From VXRJ01 sp964636705 (GTDB taxonomy: Bacteria > Acidobacteriota > Vicinamibacteria > Vicinamibacterales > UBA8438), in NCBI GenBank assembly GCA_964636705.1, contig CAZWUJ010000011.1:55718-119717 (forward strand): a stretch of 64,000 nucleotides of DNA, written 5' to 3'. This document shows, piece after piece, positions 44,396 to 51,847 of this stretch; within the stretch, counting starts at the first letter, position 1, and each line of letters opens with the position of its first letter. The translations under genes and the position numbers were made by a program. The notes under the pieces are model-generated. The model was given only the letters and a program-made list of their open reading frames with translations, ran no database searches and had not been told where the DNA came from.

Positions 44396-45541
44396 CTACT
44401 TTCGGCCGGCCGAGCCAAAAAAGCGGCGCCAGCTCATCGCGAGGCCGGTCCATACCATCACAGCAGCGCCGAGTGACACCATGCCGGCGATCGACTGCCC
44501 GATCACGCCGTACACCTCTCCGGTGTGCGCGAACCGCAACCAGCGGCGGATCTTGAAGCCAGGGGCGAAGGTCGGATAGCCGGCGCGCTCGACCAACTCA
44601 CCGGTCGCCCGGTCGAACAGAAAGTCCTCGCTCAACGACGGCTGGCGGCCCGTCCCGCGGTCGACCGCGACCACGACCGGGTCGTGAATGGACTGGGGAA
44701 GGTCGACCGTGATCGTGCGCCATTCGGGAGTTTCGGCGGCCGCCGTCGTGACCAGCGCCTCCAGCTCAACCGACGGACTGGCCGCGTCCGGCGCGACGGC
44801 CGGGGCGTTCCGCCCATCCGATTGCCACGGCCGCGGCGACTGCTGAAACGGCGGCGTGTCGCCGGCGAGGCGATGGACGAGGTCGGCGGCCCATTGATAG
44901 GAGATCGTGGCGCCGCTGAAGACGATGATGGCGAGGGGAACGGCCGACCAGAAGCCGATCACGCTGTGCCAGTTGAAATCGCGCGCCCGCCCGCGGAGGC
45001 CGCGGCGAAACCACAGGGCGATTCTCCACCCGGCGCGATTGCGGATCCCTGGCCACCAGAGGTAGACCCCGCTGACGAGGAGAAACAGGAACCCGAGGTT
45101 GGCGGTTGCCACGAACGTCCGGCCGACAATCCGATACTCCCCCTCCAGGGCGAACCAGCGGTGCCAGTACAGGACGCTCTCGAGAAAGCGCCGCGTTCGC
45201 GTGTTGCCGTCGCCTAACGCCTCGCGGGTGAAGCGGTCGACGTACAGGCTGGCGCCGTCGTCGAACTCCACGACCGCCGGCTCACGAAGGTTCCTGTTGA
45301 GGACGACGGAAGTGACGACACCGGCGGACTGCCTACCGGTCACGCCCGCAATCAACTCGTCAAGGGCCAGGGGTACAGCCCCCGGTGCGGGTGCATCAGC
45401 GCGATAATCGCGCAGCGCCCAGCCGTTGAGCTGCGCCTCGTAGGCGAGGATCACCCCAGTAACCGCCAGCATGAAGACCACGATGGCGGCGGCGACACCG
45501 ACGGCCAGATGGACCCAGAAGATCGCCTTGCGCAGGGACAT
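44396..45541 (-). CDS. PepSY-associated transmembrane protein (PiuB-like)
   Basis: 381-residue inner-membrane protein with four helices (about 8-34, 146-164, 196-214, 343-369) and a large periplasmic part between the third and fourth containing a PepSY-like domain (residues 255-330). Four histidines lie at or near helix ends (His11, His127, His192, His339), suggesting two b-type hemes. Relatives act in iron uptake or as membrane reductases. Between the mini-lipoprotein and the PQQ dehydrogenase, it could accept electrons or handle the metal. The ATG is preferred to an earlier start lying over the intergenic hairpin. Confidence 0.85.
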   Translation of the reverse strand: MSLRKAIFWVHLAVGVAAAIVVFMLAVTGVILAYEAQLNGWALRDYRADAPAPGAVPLALDELIAGVTGRQSAGVVTSVVLNRNLREPAVVEFDDGASLYVDRFTREALGDGNTRTRRFLESVLYWHRWFALEGEYRIVGRTFVATANLGFLFLLVSGVYLWWPGIRNRAGWRIALWFRRGLRGRARDFNWHSVIGFWSAVPLAIIVFSGATISYQWAADLVHRLAGDTPPFQQSPRPWQSDGRNAPAVAPDAASPSVELEALVTTAAAETPEWRTITVDLPQSIHDPVVVAVDRGTGRQPSLSEDFLFDRATGELVERAGYPTFAPGFKIRRWLRFAHTGEVYGVIGQSIAGMVSLGAAVMVWTGLAMSWRRFFGSAGRK

Positions 45542-45548
45542 ATCCGCG

Positions 45549-45566
45549 GCTCGCGCGTTCGCGAGC
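45549..45566 (-). other. stem-loop before the PepSY gene
   Basis: Perfect 7-bp stem GCTCGCG/CGCGAGC with a 4-base loop in the 69-base gap between the mini-lipoprotein and the PepSY gene, ending 7 bases before its ATG. It could limit translation of the downstream gene or stabilise the upstream message. Confidence 0.4.
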
Positions 45567-45610
45567 GTCCGATTCGGCGCGGCGACCACACGCGGCGGCG
45601 CGTGCGCTCC

Positions 45611-45838
45611 CTACTGGGACTGGTCGGAGTCGGTCGGCTGGGAGTCAGAGTCGCCCGCGCCGTCAGAGTCGGTCGCACCAGGGCAGGCCGCGGTCAAAGC
45701 AGCGCCCACCGCGATCGAGCCGGCCAGGACAGTGCGCGAGAGAAACGAGCGGCGACCCACCCGGGCAGTGGTGATTTCGGAATCCGTCAGTGAGACGGGC
45801 CGGCTCGCGTCGTGCTTCCGATTCTCGCGTCTGCTCAT
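45611..45838 (-). CDS. Tat-signal mini-lipoprotein with Asp-Ser-Asp repeats
   Basis: 75 residues, not a recognised family. Residues 29-52 form a twin-arginine signal (GRRSFLSR, hydrophobic core, TAAC). If cleaved at Cys52, only a 24-residue lipopeptide remains, with three DSD triplets (57-59, 63-65, 70-72), six Asp, no Glu and no aromatic residue, a composition suited to binding calcium or lanthanide ions. The lipobox has Thr at -3, which is atypical. A good ribosome site (AGGAG, 7 bases before ATG) and a promoter upstream support expression. First gene of the operon with PepSY and PQQ dehydrogenase. Function is inference only. Confidence 0.75.
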   Translation of the reverse strand: MSRRENRKHDASRPVSLTDSEITTARVGRRSFLSRTVLAGSIAVGAALTAACPGATDSDGAGDSDSQPTDSDQSQ

Positions 45839-45848
45839 GGCATTTCTC

Positions 45849-45896
45849 CTGTGTCTTTTGTAGTGAGAACGAGTCGCAGTATCGTAGTAGACACAG
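45849..45896. repeat. 8-bp inverted repeat around the promoter -10 region
   Basis: CTGTGTCT (45849-45856) and its exact complement AGACACAG (45889-45896) are 32 bases apart, bracketing the predicted start site and -10 box of the mini-lipoprotein operon. This may be a second regulator site or a 5' leader hairpin. Confidence 0.35.
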
Positions 45897-45910
45897 ACCG
45901 CGACTGTCAA
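45881..45910 (-). promoter_or_regulatory. promoter of the mini-lipoprotein/PepSY/PQQ operon
   Basis: On the minus strand a perfect -35 TTGACA (plus 45905-45910) and a -10 TACGAT (45881-45886, 4 of 6) are 18 bases apart. The predicted start near 45874 gives a leader of about 36 bases containing the AGGAG ribosome site. Confidence 0.55.
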
Positions 45911-45924
45911 TCCGTGTCGCGGTC
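45896..45924. promoter_or_regulatory. operator-like inverted repeat over the -35 box
   Basis: GACCGCGAC and its exact complement GTCGCGGTC are separated by 11 bases; the spacer contains the TTGACA -35 box of the minus-strand promoter. A 9-bp perfect arm centred on a -35 is typical of a dimeric repressor site. It lies in the gap shared with the divergent JmjC gene and may control both. Confidence 0.55.
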
Positions 45925-45982
45925 CCAGGATCGCCGCGCAGGAACCGAAAACAAGATGGATCTGATTGCACGGAGCACTCAC

Positions 45983-47188
45983 ATGACGACAGACCCTAAG
46001 GGTCAGGGACCGGCAGTCGTCCGCGACTGGTACGCCTGGCTCATCGATCCCCTGCCGACTGCGGAGTTCGAGCGGGACTACTACGAGCAACGGCTTCTTC
46101 ACATCCGGCGCAAGGCGTCCCCCTACTACACCGAACTCCTGTCGGTGGCCGATCTCGACACCGTGCTGGGTACCCACGCGGCCAGTCATCACGACATCAG
46201 GCTGGTCCGAGACGATGGCGACGTCCCCCCCGCCGAGTACGCGAACGACGCCGGCAGGGTCCAGCCGCTCGATGTCGCGAGGCACTTCGACGATGGCGCG
46301 ACCGTCATCTTCAACCAGCTCCATGCGCGCGTGCCATCCATGGCGCGCCTGTGCGTGGCGCTTGGGCGACGGTTCTCGTCGCGGATCCAGACCAACGTGT
46401 ACCTCACGCCGCCCGACTCGCAGGGGTTCGCTCCGCACTGGGACACGCACGACGTCTTCGTGTTGCAGATCAGCGGCACCAAGCGCTGGTCAATCTACGA
46501 CACCAAGGTGCGATTGCCGCTCCGGGGCCAGCGCTTCGAACCGGGCACGCCTCCCGGCGACGTCAGTGACGAATTCGAGCTCGGCCCAGGCAGCGCCGCC
46601 TACCTTCCGCGCGGTCTGATTCACTCGGCCCGTTCGACGGAACAGGCATCGTTGCACATCACGCTGGGGCTCACGGCGTTCACGTGGGCGGAGTTCCTTG
46701 TCGAGAGCGTTACCGCGGCGGCTCTCGAGGAAGAATCGCTGCGCGGGAATCTCCCGCGTGGGTTCGCCCGCGAGGAGTTTCCGGTCGCCGAGCGCGAACG
46801 CCTCTTTGCGGAGAGACTGGCGTCCGTCCGGTCTCGGTTCGATCCGGACGCCGTGTGGCGTCGCTTTGCGGACGAGGTTCTGGCCACCAACGTGCCCCTA
46901 TTCACCGACCTGCTCAGCCAACGGCTCTTCGGAACGCGCATCACGCAGGGTTCGCGCGTAAGGCGCCGACCCGGCCTGCACGCAGAAGCGGCGACGGATG
47001 GCGCTACGTGCCTTCTCCGGTTTTGCGGCCGTGAACTCCGCCTGCCAGTCGCCGTCTGGCCGGCTCTGCAGTTCGCCGCGACAAACGACGAGTTCGCCGT
47101 CGAGGACCTGCCGGACTGTCTCGACGCCGAGGGCAAGCTGACCCTGGTGAAGCGGCTGGTCAGAGAGGGAGTACTGCAGCAGCGATGA
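45983..47188 (+). CDS. JmjC/cupin 2-oxoglutarate oxygenase, RoxA-like
   Basis: 401-residue Fe(II)/2-oxoglutarate oxygenase of the cupin-like JmjC group that includes ribosomal-protein hydroxylases. Iron ligands His152 and Asp154 (PHWDTHD) and His214 (PRGLIHSA), with TKRW following the first strand, are present. The C-terminal 150 residues are helical then winged-helix-like, as in RoxA/YcfD. ATG 45983 is chosen because GGAG lies 7 bases before it; an ATG nine codons earlier has a poorer site. Divergent from the mini-lipoprotein operon. The target is unknown; it need not be a ribosomal protein. Confidence 0.83.
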   Translation: MTTDPKGQGPAVVRDWYAWLIDPLPTAEFERDYYEQRLLHIRRKASPYYTELLSVADLDTVLGTHAASHHDIRLVRDDGDVPPAEYANDAGRVQPLDVARHFDDGATVIFNQLHARVPSMARLCVALGRRFSSRIQTNVYLTPPDSQGFAPHWDTHDVFVLQISGTKRWSIYDTKVRLPLRGQRFEPGTPPGDVSDEFELGPGSAAYLPRGLIHSARSTEQASLHITLGLTAFTWAEFLVESVTAAALEEESLRGNLPRGFAREEFPVAERERLFAERLASVRSRFDPDAVWRRFADEVLATNVPLFTDLLSQRLFGTRITQGSRVRRRPGLHAEAATDGATCLLRFCGRELRLPVAVWPALQFAATNDEFAVEDLPDCLDAEGKLTLVKRLVREGVLQQR

Positions 47189-47197
47189 ACCGCGTTG

Positions 47198-48283
47198 TTA
47201 CGCGGACTGGAGCTTGCGCCGAATCCAGTCCAGCGTGACGCGATCGAACTCTTCGGGCTGCTCCTGCTGCGTCCAGTGGCCGCAATCCGCGATCACGTGG
47301 CGCTCGAGATCCGGAATGAACGACGCCATGGCGTCGGACGAGGAGGGGCGCAGGATCGTGTCGTTCTCCGCGCCCACGTAGAGGCAGGGCACGTCGATGT
47401 CGCCCGTCGGCCGGGCCGCCCCGCCGCCACCGCCCATGTTCGCCCGGTAGTAGTTGAACCCGCCGGTGAACCCGGTCGCCTCGAAGGTCTCCACCCAGTA
47501 GTCGAGGACGTCCTCGGGCATGATGAGCTCGCCCTGGTAGTTGTTCTCCTCGATCATCCGCAGCATGTCCATCGTCTTCTCGGCCGAGTCGGGCGGGTAC
47601 CGGCGCATGTTCTCGACGTCCCAATACCATCCCCGGCGAAAGATCATTGCAAGGGCCTGCCTCACATCGCGATGGAAGATCGCCTCGGCCCGGCCCGGCT
47701 CCAGAAAGGTTCTGGCGTAGTAGTTCTCGGTGAAGATGATCAGCGGTTCCTCCGGCGGCGTGCTCGGCGGCTCCCCGCCGGACGCGGGCGTATTCACGCC
47801 GATGACCCCGAGGACCCGGTCCGGGTAGAGCCGCGGCATCGCCCACACCGCCGCGCCACCCCAGTCGTGACCGCAGAACAGCGCTCGCTCAATGTCGAGA
47901 GTGTCGAGGAGGCCGACGAGGTCCGCGCACAGACTGGGGACGGCGTAACCCTCGACGTCCGCCGGCCGGTCGGTGAGCCCATAGCCGCGCATGTCGGGGG
48001 CGATAGCCCGCAGGCCGGCCGCCGGGTAGGAGCGGAGCTGGTTGCGCCAGGAATACGCCAGCTCGGGGAAGCCGTGCACAAAGACGACCGGCAGGCCCTC
48101 GCCCCGCTCGTACACCGCCATCCGGATCCCGTTGGTGTTGACGAACTGCGGCTCCGGCATGCCGGGCGCCGGACGCACGGCCGGCTGCGCGAGGGCGGCC
48201 AGCGGCCGGACGAAAGGCGCCGCGGCGAGCGCGGCGGCTGTTCCGCGCAGGAAGTGGCGACGGGAGCGAGATGCGGGGGTCAT
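47198..48283 (-). CDS. secreted alpha/beta hydrolase, epoxide-hydrolase-like
   Basis: 361-residue hydrolase with a twin-arginine signal peptide (SRRHFLRG at residues 7-14, cleavage near AALAQ). Oxyanion motif HGFPE at residues 70-74, nucleophile Asp140 in GHDWGG, cap domain with tyrosines, and catalytic His in CGHWTQQEQPEEF near the C-terminus. An Asp nucleophile in GHDWG indicates epoxide hydrolase or haloalkane-dehalogenase-like chemistry; the HGFPE and GHDWGG pair favours epoxide hydrolase. Exported folded to the periplasm. Convergent with the JmjC gene, 9 bases apart. Confidence 0.87.
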   Translation of the reverse strand: MTPASRSRRHFLRGTAAALAAAPFVRPLAALAQPAVRPAPGMPEPQFVNTNGIRMAVYERGEGLPVVFVHGFPELAYSWRNQLRSYPAAGLRAIAPDMRGYGLTDRPADVEGYAVPSLCADLVGLLDTLDIERALFCGHDWGGAAVWAMPRLYPDRVLGVIGVNTPASGGEPPSTPPEEPLIIFTENYYARTFLEPGRAEAIFHRDVRQALAMIFRRGWYWDVENMRRYPPDSAEKTMDMLRMIEENNYQGELIMPEDVLDYWVETFEATGFTGGFNYYRANMGGGGGAARPTGDIDVPCLYVGAENDTILRPSSSDAMASFIPDLERHVIADCGHWTQQEQPEEFDRVTLDWIRRKLQSA

Positions 48284-48391
48284 GGTGCGAGCGTTGTGAT
48301 CCAAGTGGAACTCCAGCAAGATTGCTTCTGTCGATGTGCCTGGCCCGACCATCGTCGCCTGCGGCTCCGATGGCCGCCCAGCCGCGCCTAT

Positions 48392-49393
48392 CTAGGGGCG
48401 AAGCTCCCGTCCGTCGCGCTCGAATTGGCGTGCCCCGGCCAGGATGTTGTAGAGCCCGTAGTTTCCCTCGTGACAGGCGTACTCGAAAAGCGTTCCATCG
48501 AGGCGGCGGAACGGCATCATCACCGTGTACGGCGCGGTGTATACCGTCGGATCGGTAACAGTGTACTCATAGGCCACGGTATCCGGGTCGATCCGGGTCA
48601 GCCGCTCTACCAGGTGCATGTTGGTCGAGGTCAGGCCGCTGCTGCCGCCCGCGAACTGCGTCGTCTCGATGACGAGCGACTCGCCTTCGTAGCGCGCGCG
48701 GGAGACCCCGCTGCGCTGCGGGAACGGCGGCTTCGCATCGTTGTCGACCGGGATGAGCCGGGCGTCGTGCACCATCTCGTTGAGAATCGCCACCCAGCCC
48801 GGCGACTGGAAGATCATCACGTTGTTGTTGTAGGTGCTCGACCGCATCGGCGGGCCGGAGTTGAATCCCATGAGGCAGCGGTCGGCCATGCTGCGGTTCT
48901 CGTAGGAGTCGTACATGCTCGCGCGCCGAGCTGCCGCCGCTTCCTGCCCGCGGGCGATTTCCTCCTCCGTGCGGGGAACCCGCGGCGGCAGCCGGCCGTT
49001 GGGCGGGTCGACGATCAGGGACGTCCGCTTGTCGGACGTCATCTCCACGCCCCGCTCGTACCAGAACTCGTTGTACGACAGCACACCGCCCTCCGACCTC
49101 GGCCGGTAGAACAGCGCGCCTCGCTCGGGATCGAACAGGTCGCGATTGCGCCGTGTCCGCTCCGCCGCCTCGAAGGCCGCCGCATCTTCCAGCGATAGCG
49201 TTTCCTGCCCTTCGAACTGCTCCGGCCGCTGCAGCGGCGTGAGCGTCCGGAAGGTGAAGATGCCGGAGACATCCGGCTTCCCGTCGGGCGTGCGCATCGG
49301 CATGGTCCGCTCGGTTTCCTGGGCCACCGCCGGCGGCGGCGCGAGCGTGACGAGCAGGGTGAGTGTGTAAAGCGCTGCGAAGGTCCTCGGCAT
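48392..49393 (-). CDS. secreted protein of an uncharacterised acidobacterial family
   Basis: 333 residues with a cleavable signal peptide (residues 1-24). The mature N-terminus has RTPDGKPDVSGIFTFRTLTP followed by LQRPEQFEGQETLSLEDAAA, a pattern I recall from a large, unstudied family of secreted proteins in Acidobacteria and marine bacteria (W/F-containing GxPDxxG start, TPLxRPxxxxG). The remainder is beta-rich with YNNNVMIFQSPGWVAILNEM and RLTRIDPDTVAYEYTV. No catalytic motif is recognised. It is surrounded by PQQ enzymes and an epoxide hydrolase, so a periplasmic oxidative role is possible. Confidence 0.8.
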   Translation of the reverse strand: MPRTFAALYTLTLLVTLAPPPAVAQETERTMPMRTPDGKPDVSGIFTFRTLTPLQRPEQFEGQETLSLEDAAAFEAAERTRRNRDLFDPERGALFYRPRSEGGVLSYNEFWYERGVEMTSDKRTSLIVDPPNGRLPPRVPRTEEEIARGQEAAAARRASMYDSYENRSMADRCLMGFNSGPPMRSSTYNNNVMIFQSPGWVAILNEMVHDARLIPVDNDAKPPFPQRSGVSRARYEGESLVIETTQFAGGSSGLTSTNMHLVERLTRIDPDTVAYEYTVTDPTVYTAPYTVMMPFRRLDGTLFEYACHEGNYGLYNILAGARQFERDGRELRP

Positions 49394-49495
49394 CGGTCTT
49401 CTCCCGGCGGCTGCGACCCGTAACCGCTACAAGTACAGAGACTACATCAGGATCCCGATGCGACCGGCGCGGCACGGGCCCAGATCACGACATTT

Positions 49496-49609
49496 TCAGA
49501 ACGCCATCTGCCTGAGCGATGCCTCGACTAGGGACGACAGGGAGACCCCGCGAGAACGGGCGTACTGCTTGGCTTCGGGAAGCAACTCACTGTCAACGGT
49601 GATCGTCAC
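49496..49609 (-). CDS. short ribbon-helix-helix antitoxin-like protein, orphan
   Basis: 37 residues from a GTG (44 from a GTG at 49630). The sequence TITVDSELLPEAKQYARSRG followed by VSLSSLVEASLRQM matches the strand-helix-helix of DUF6364/CopG-like antitoxins. No PIN or other toxin follows on the same strand; downstream lies the uncharacterised secreted protein. It may be a relic of a toxin-antitoxin pair or a short stand-alone DNA-binding protein. No good ribosome site is seen. Confidence 0.55.
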   Translation of the reverse strand: MTITVDSELLPEAKQYARSRGVSLSSLVEASLRQMAF

Positions 49610-49711
49610 AATCTGGACAGCCCGCCACACGATATGATCGGCAGGTCGCTACGTCCGTTGACGGCATCCGCGACTGCTGCCTACACCAACGCAAAGCCCC
49701 TGGAGCCCGGT

Positions 49712-51139
49712 ATGCACGTTGCACGAGCGCTCGGTACAGCCGCCACGATCGTCGTCGTTGGGATCTTGCCGGCCAAGGCGCAGGACGCACTGCCCGACCC
49801 TATTCCCGAGCCGATCCGGAAGGGCGATCTGATCGTGCAGGCAACAGAGTTCGTTCGCGCTCCGCGAACCGAGGAGTCGGCCCTGGACTCCATCACGAAC
49901 CTGGCCTATGCCCGCATCCAGTTCCTGACGCCGATCGGGGACGGGTCCGGGCGCCTTGTAATCAATGATCTGCGCGGCATCCTGTACATCACCGACGAGA
50001 ACGGGATGGCGCCGGTCACCTACCTGGACATTCGCACCCTCGACGTCGGCTTCGACGACTCGATGTTCCCCAACGAGACCGGCCTCGTGGGAGTGGCGTT
50101 CCACCCGCAATTCACCGAGGCCGGCACGCCGGGGTTCGGCAAGTTCTACACCGCCTACAGCGCCACCTCGGGCAGCGGCCGCGCGGACTACCTGGACGAC
50201 GACGCCGAGAGCCACGAGAGCGTGATCCGGGAATGGACGACCGACGATCCGGAAGCGAACGTTTTCAACGGCGACTCACGCGAGATCTTCCGGATCGGCC
50301 AGTTCGCCTCCAACCACAACATCGGAACCATCGCGTTCAATCCGACGGCGTCCCCCGGGTCCGCGGACTACGGACTCCTCTACGCCAGTTTCGGGGATGC
50401 CGGGGCGGCCAACGATCCCCGCGACTTCGGCCAGTCCCTCAGCGCGCCCCATGGCGCGATTATTCGCATCGATCCGCTCGCGGGCGATCGAGACCGAGCG
50501 TACGGCATTCCGCCGGACAATCCCTTCGTGGGCGAATCGGGTGTCGCTCCCGAGATCTGGGCCTACGGCCTCCGGCATGCGCAACAGTTCTCGTGGGACA
50601 CGGACGGCCGGATGTTCATGGGCGACATCGGCCAGGGCTTCGTGGAAGAAGTCAATTTGGGTGTGCCCGGCGCCAACTACGGCTGGCGGCTTCGAGAGGG
50701 CACGTTCGCCTCCGGCTTCGCCGTAGGAGCGGCCCGACCGGGACGCGTGTATCCGCGGCCGGCACAGGACGACCGTCCGTTCGTCTATCCCGTGGCGCAA
50801 TACGACCATGACGAAGGCAACGCCGTCGGCGGCGGGTTCGTCTATCGCGGCGAGGCCATTCCCGACCTGCAGGGCAAGTACGTCTTCACGGACTTCCCGC
50901 GCGGCCGGGTGTTCTACATCGATGCGGACAACCTGGTGAGCGGAGAGCTCGCCGAGATCCGGGAACTCCGGCTGATACTGAACGGTCAGGAGCAGGATCT
51001 CGTCGCCGTGGCCGGATTCCCCAACACCTACGGCCGCGGCAACCGGGTTGACGCGCGCCTCGGAATCGACTCGGCCGGGGAACTCTATCTGCTGACGAAG
51101 GGCGACGGCTGGATCCGAAGGCTGGAGGCCGCGCCGTAG
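49712..51139 (+). CDS. PQQ-dependent sugar dehydrogenase (sorbosone/glucose dehydrogenase fold)
   Basis: 475-residue secreted six-bladed propeller. Signal peptide MHVARALGTAATIVVVGILP ending near AKAQ. FMGDIGQGFVEEVNLGVPGANYGW is the signature block of soluble glucose/sorbosone dehydrogenases, and ASNHNIGTIAFNP contains the catalytic His region. The start is the ATG with GGAG six bases upstream; the open frame extends further but without coding character. Sugar substrate uncertain. Such enzymes bind PQQ and calcium, which fits the other PQQ enzymes around it. Confidence 0.88.
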   Translation: MHVARALGTAATIVVVGILPAKAQDALPDPIPEPIRKGDLIVQATEFVRAPRTEESALDSITNLAYARIQFLTPIGDGSGRLVINDLRGILYITDENGMAPVTYLDIRTLDVGFDDSMFPNETGLVGVAFHPQFTEAGTPGFGKFYTAYSATSGSGRADYLDDDAESHESVIREWTTDDPEANVFNGDSREIFRIGQFASNHNIGTIAFNPTASPGSADYGLLYASFGDAGAANDPRDFGQSLSAPHGAIIRIDPLAGDRDRAYGIPPDNPFVGESGVAPEIWAYGLRHAQQFSWDTDGRMFMGDIGQGFVEEVNLGVPGANYGWRLREGTFASGFAVGAARPGRVYPRPAQDDRPFVYPVAQYDHDEGNAVGGGFVYRGEAIPDLQGKYVFTDFPRGRVFYIDADNLVSGELAEIRELRLILNGQEQDLVAVAGFPNTYGRGNRVDARLGIDSAGELYLLTKGDGWIRRLEAAP

Positions 51140-51181
51140 GGCGCCAGACCGCCGGCACTCCGTTCGGCAGTTTCGGGTAGG

Positions 51182-51847
51182 TCAAACCGTGCCCAGCGCG
51201 TACTGCCGAAACGTCAGGCTGATCCGTCCCTCCAGATCGAGGCGAGGCGGACCCGACATCGGGAGAATTCGCGCGACGCCATGGTAACGAAGCCGGCTGG
51301 GCCCGCCCATCACGAACGCGTCGCCGGAGCGGAGGACGACTTCGGTCACCGGATCGCGACGGCGAAAGCCGCCGAGCAGAAATCGCGCGCTGGCGCCGAT
51401 CGAGAGCGAGACGACCGGGACACCCGCATCGAGGGTCGATGCATCCTCGTCCTTGTCCTGATGGAGGCCCATCCGGCCATCCGGGCCGTAGCGATTGACG
51501 AGACAGATGTCGGGCACAAGAGCGAAGCCGACCGTCGCCGCCCCACGCTTCGCCAGATCCGCCAGTTCGTCCGGCAGCGGCGGGGCCGGCAGACCGTCGT
51601 AGTCCGTGCGCAACGGCTCGTAGGTGTACGTCTTCGCGTTCCAGTGCCGCCCCAGACAGAGCATCTCGCAATGCATCAAGCCTCCACCCCGCACGCGGGG
51701 ACGATAGAACCCGGCCGCTCCCGTCGCGAGCGATTCGATGGCCGCCAAGACCCGGCTCTGTTCCACCGGCGCCAGGAACCCCGGAAGGTGGAACGCCCCG
51801 GGAGCGCCTACCGCACGCGCGTGCTTTGCGACGAGACGCACTGCCAA
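51182..51847 (-). CDS. alkB: AlkB-like 2-oxoglutarate dioxygenase
   Basis: 221-residue Fe(II)/2-oxoglutarate dioxygenase that repairs alkylated bases by oxidative demethylation. Ligands His129 and Asp131 (GLHQDKDE), His189 (LRYHGV), and 2-oxoglutarate arginines Arg208 and Arg214 (GRISLTFRQ) are in place, as is the substrate-side NRYGPDGRMG. The ATG overlaps the preceding gene by 40 bases; a GTG two codons later is possible. Last gene of a run from ggt through P450 and a PQQ enzyme. Confidence 0.9.
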   Translation of the reverse strand: MAVRLVAKHARAVGAPGAFHLPGFLAPVEQSRVLAAIESLATGAAGFYRPRVRGGGLMHCEMLCLGRHWNAKTYTYEPLRTDYDGLPAPPLPDELADLAKRGAATVGFALVPDICLVNRYGPDGRMGLHQDKDEDASTLDAGVPVVSLSIGASARFLLGGFRRRDPVTEVVLRSGDAFVMGGPSRLRYHGVARILPMSGPPRLDLEGRISLTFRQYALGTV

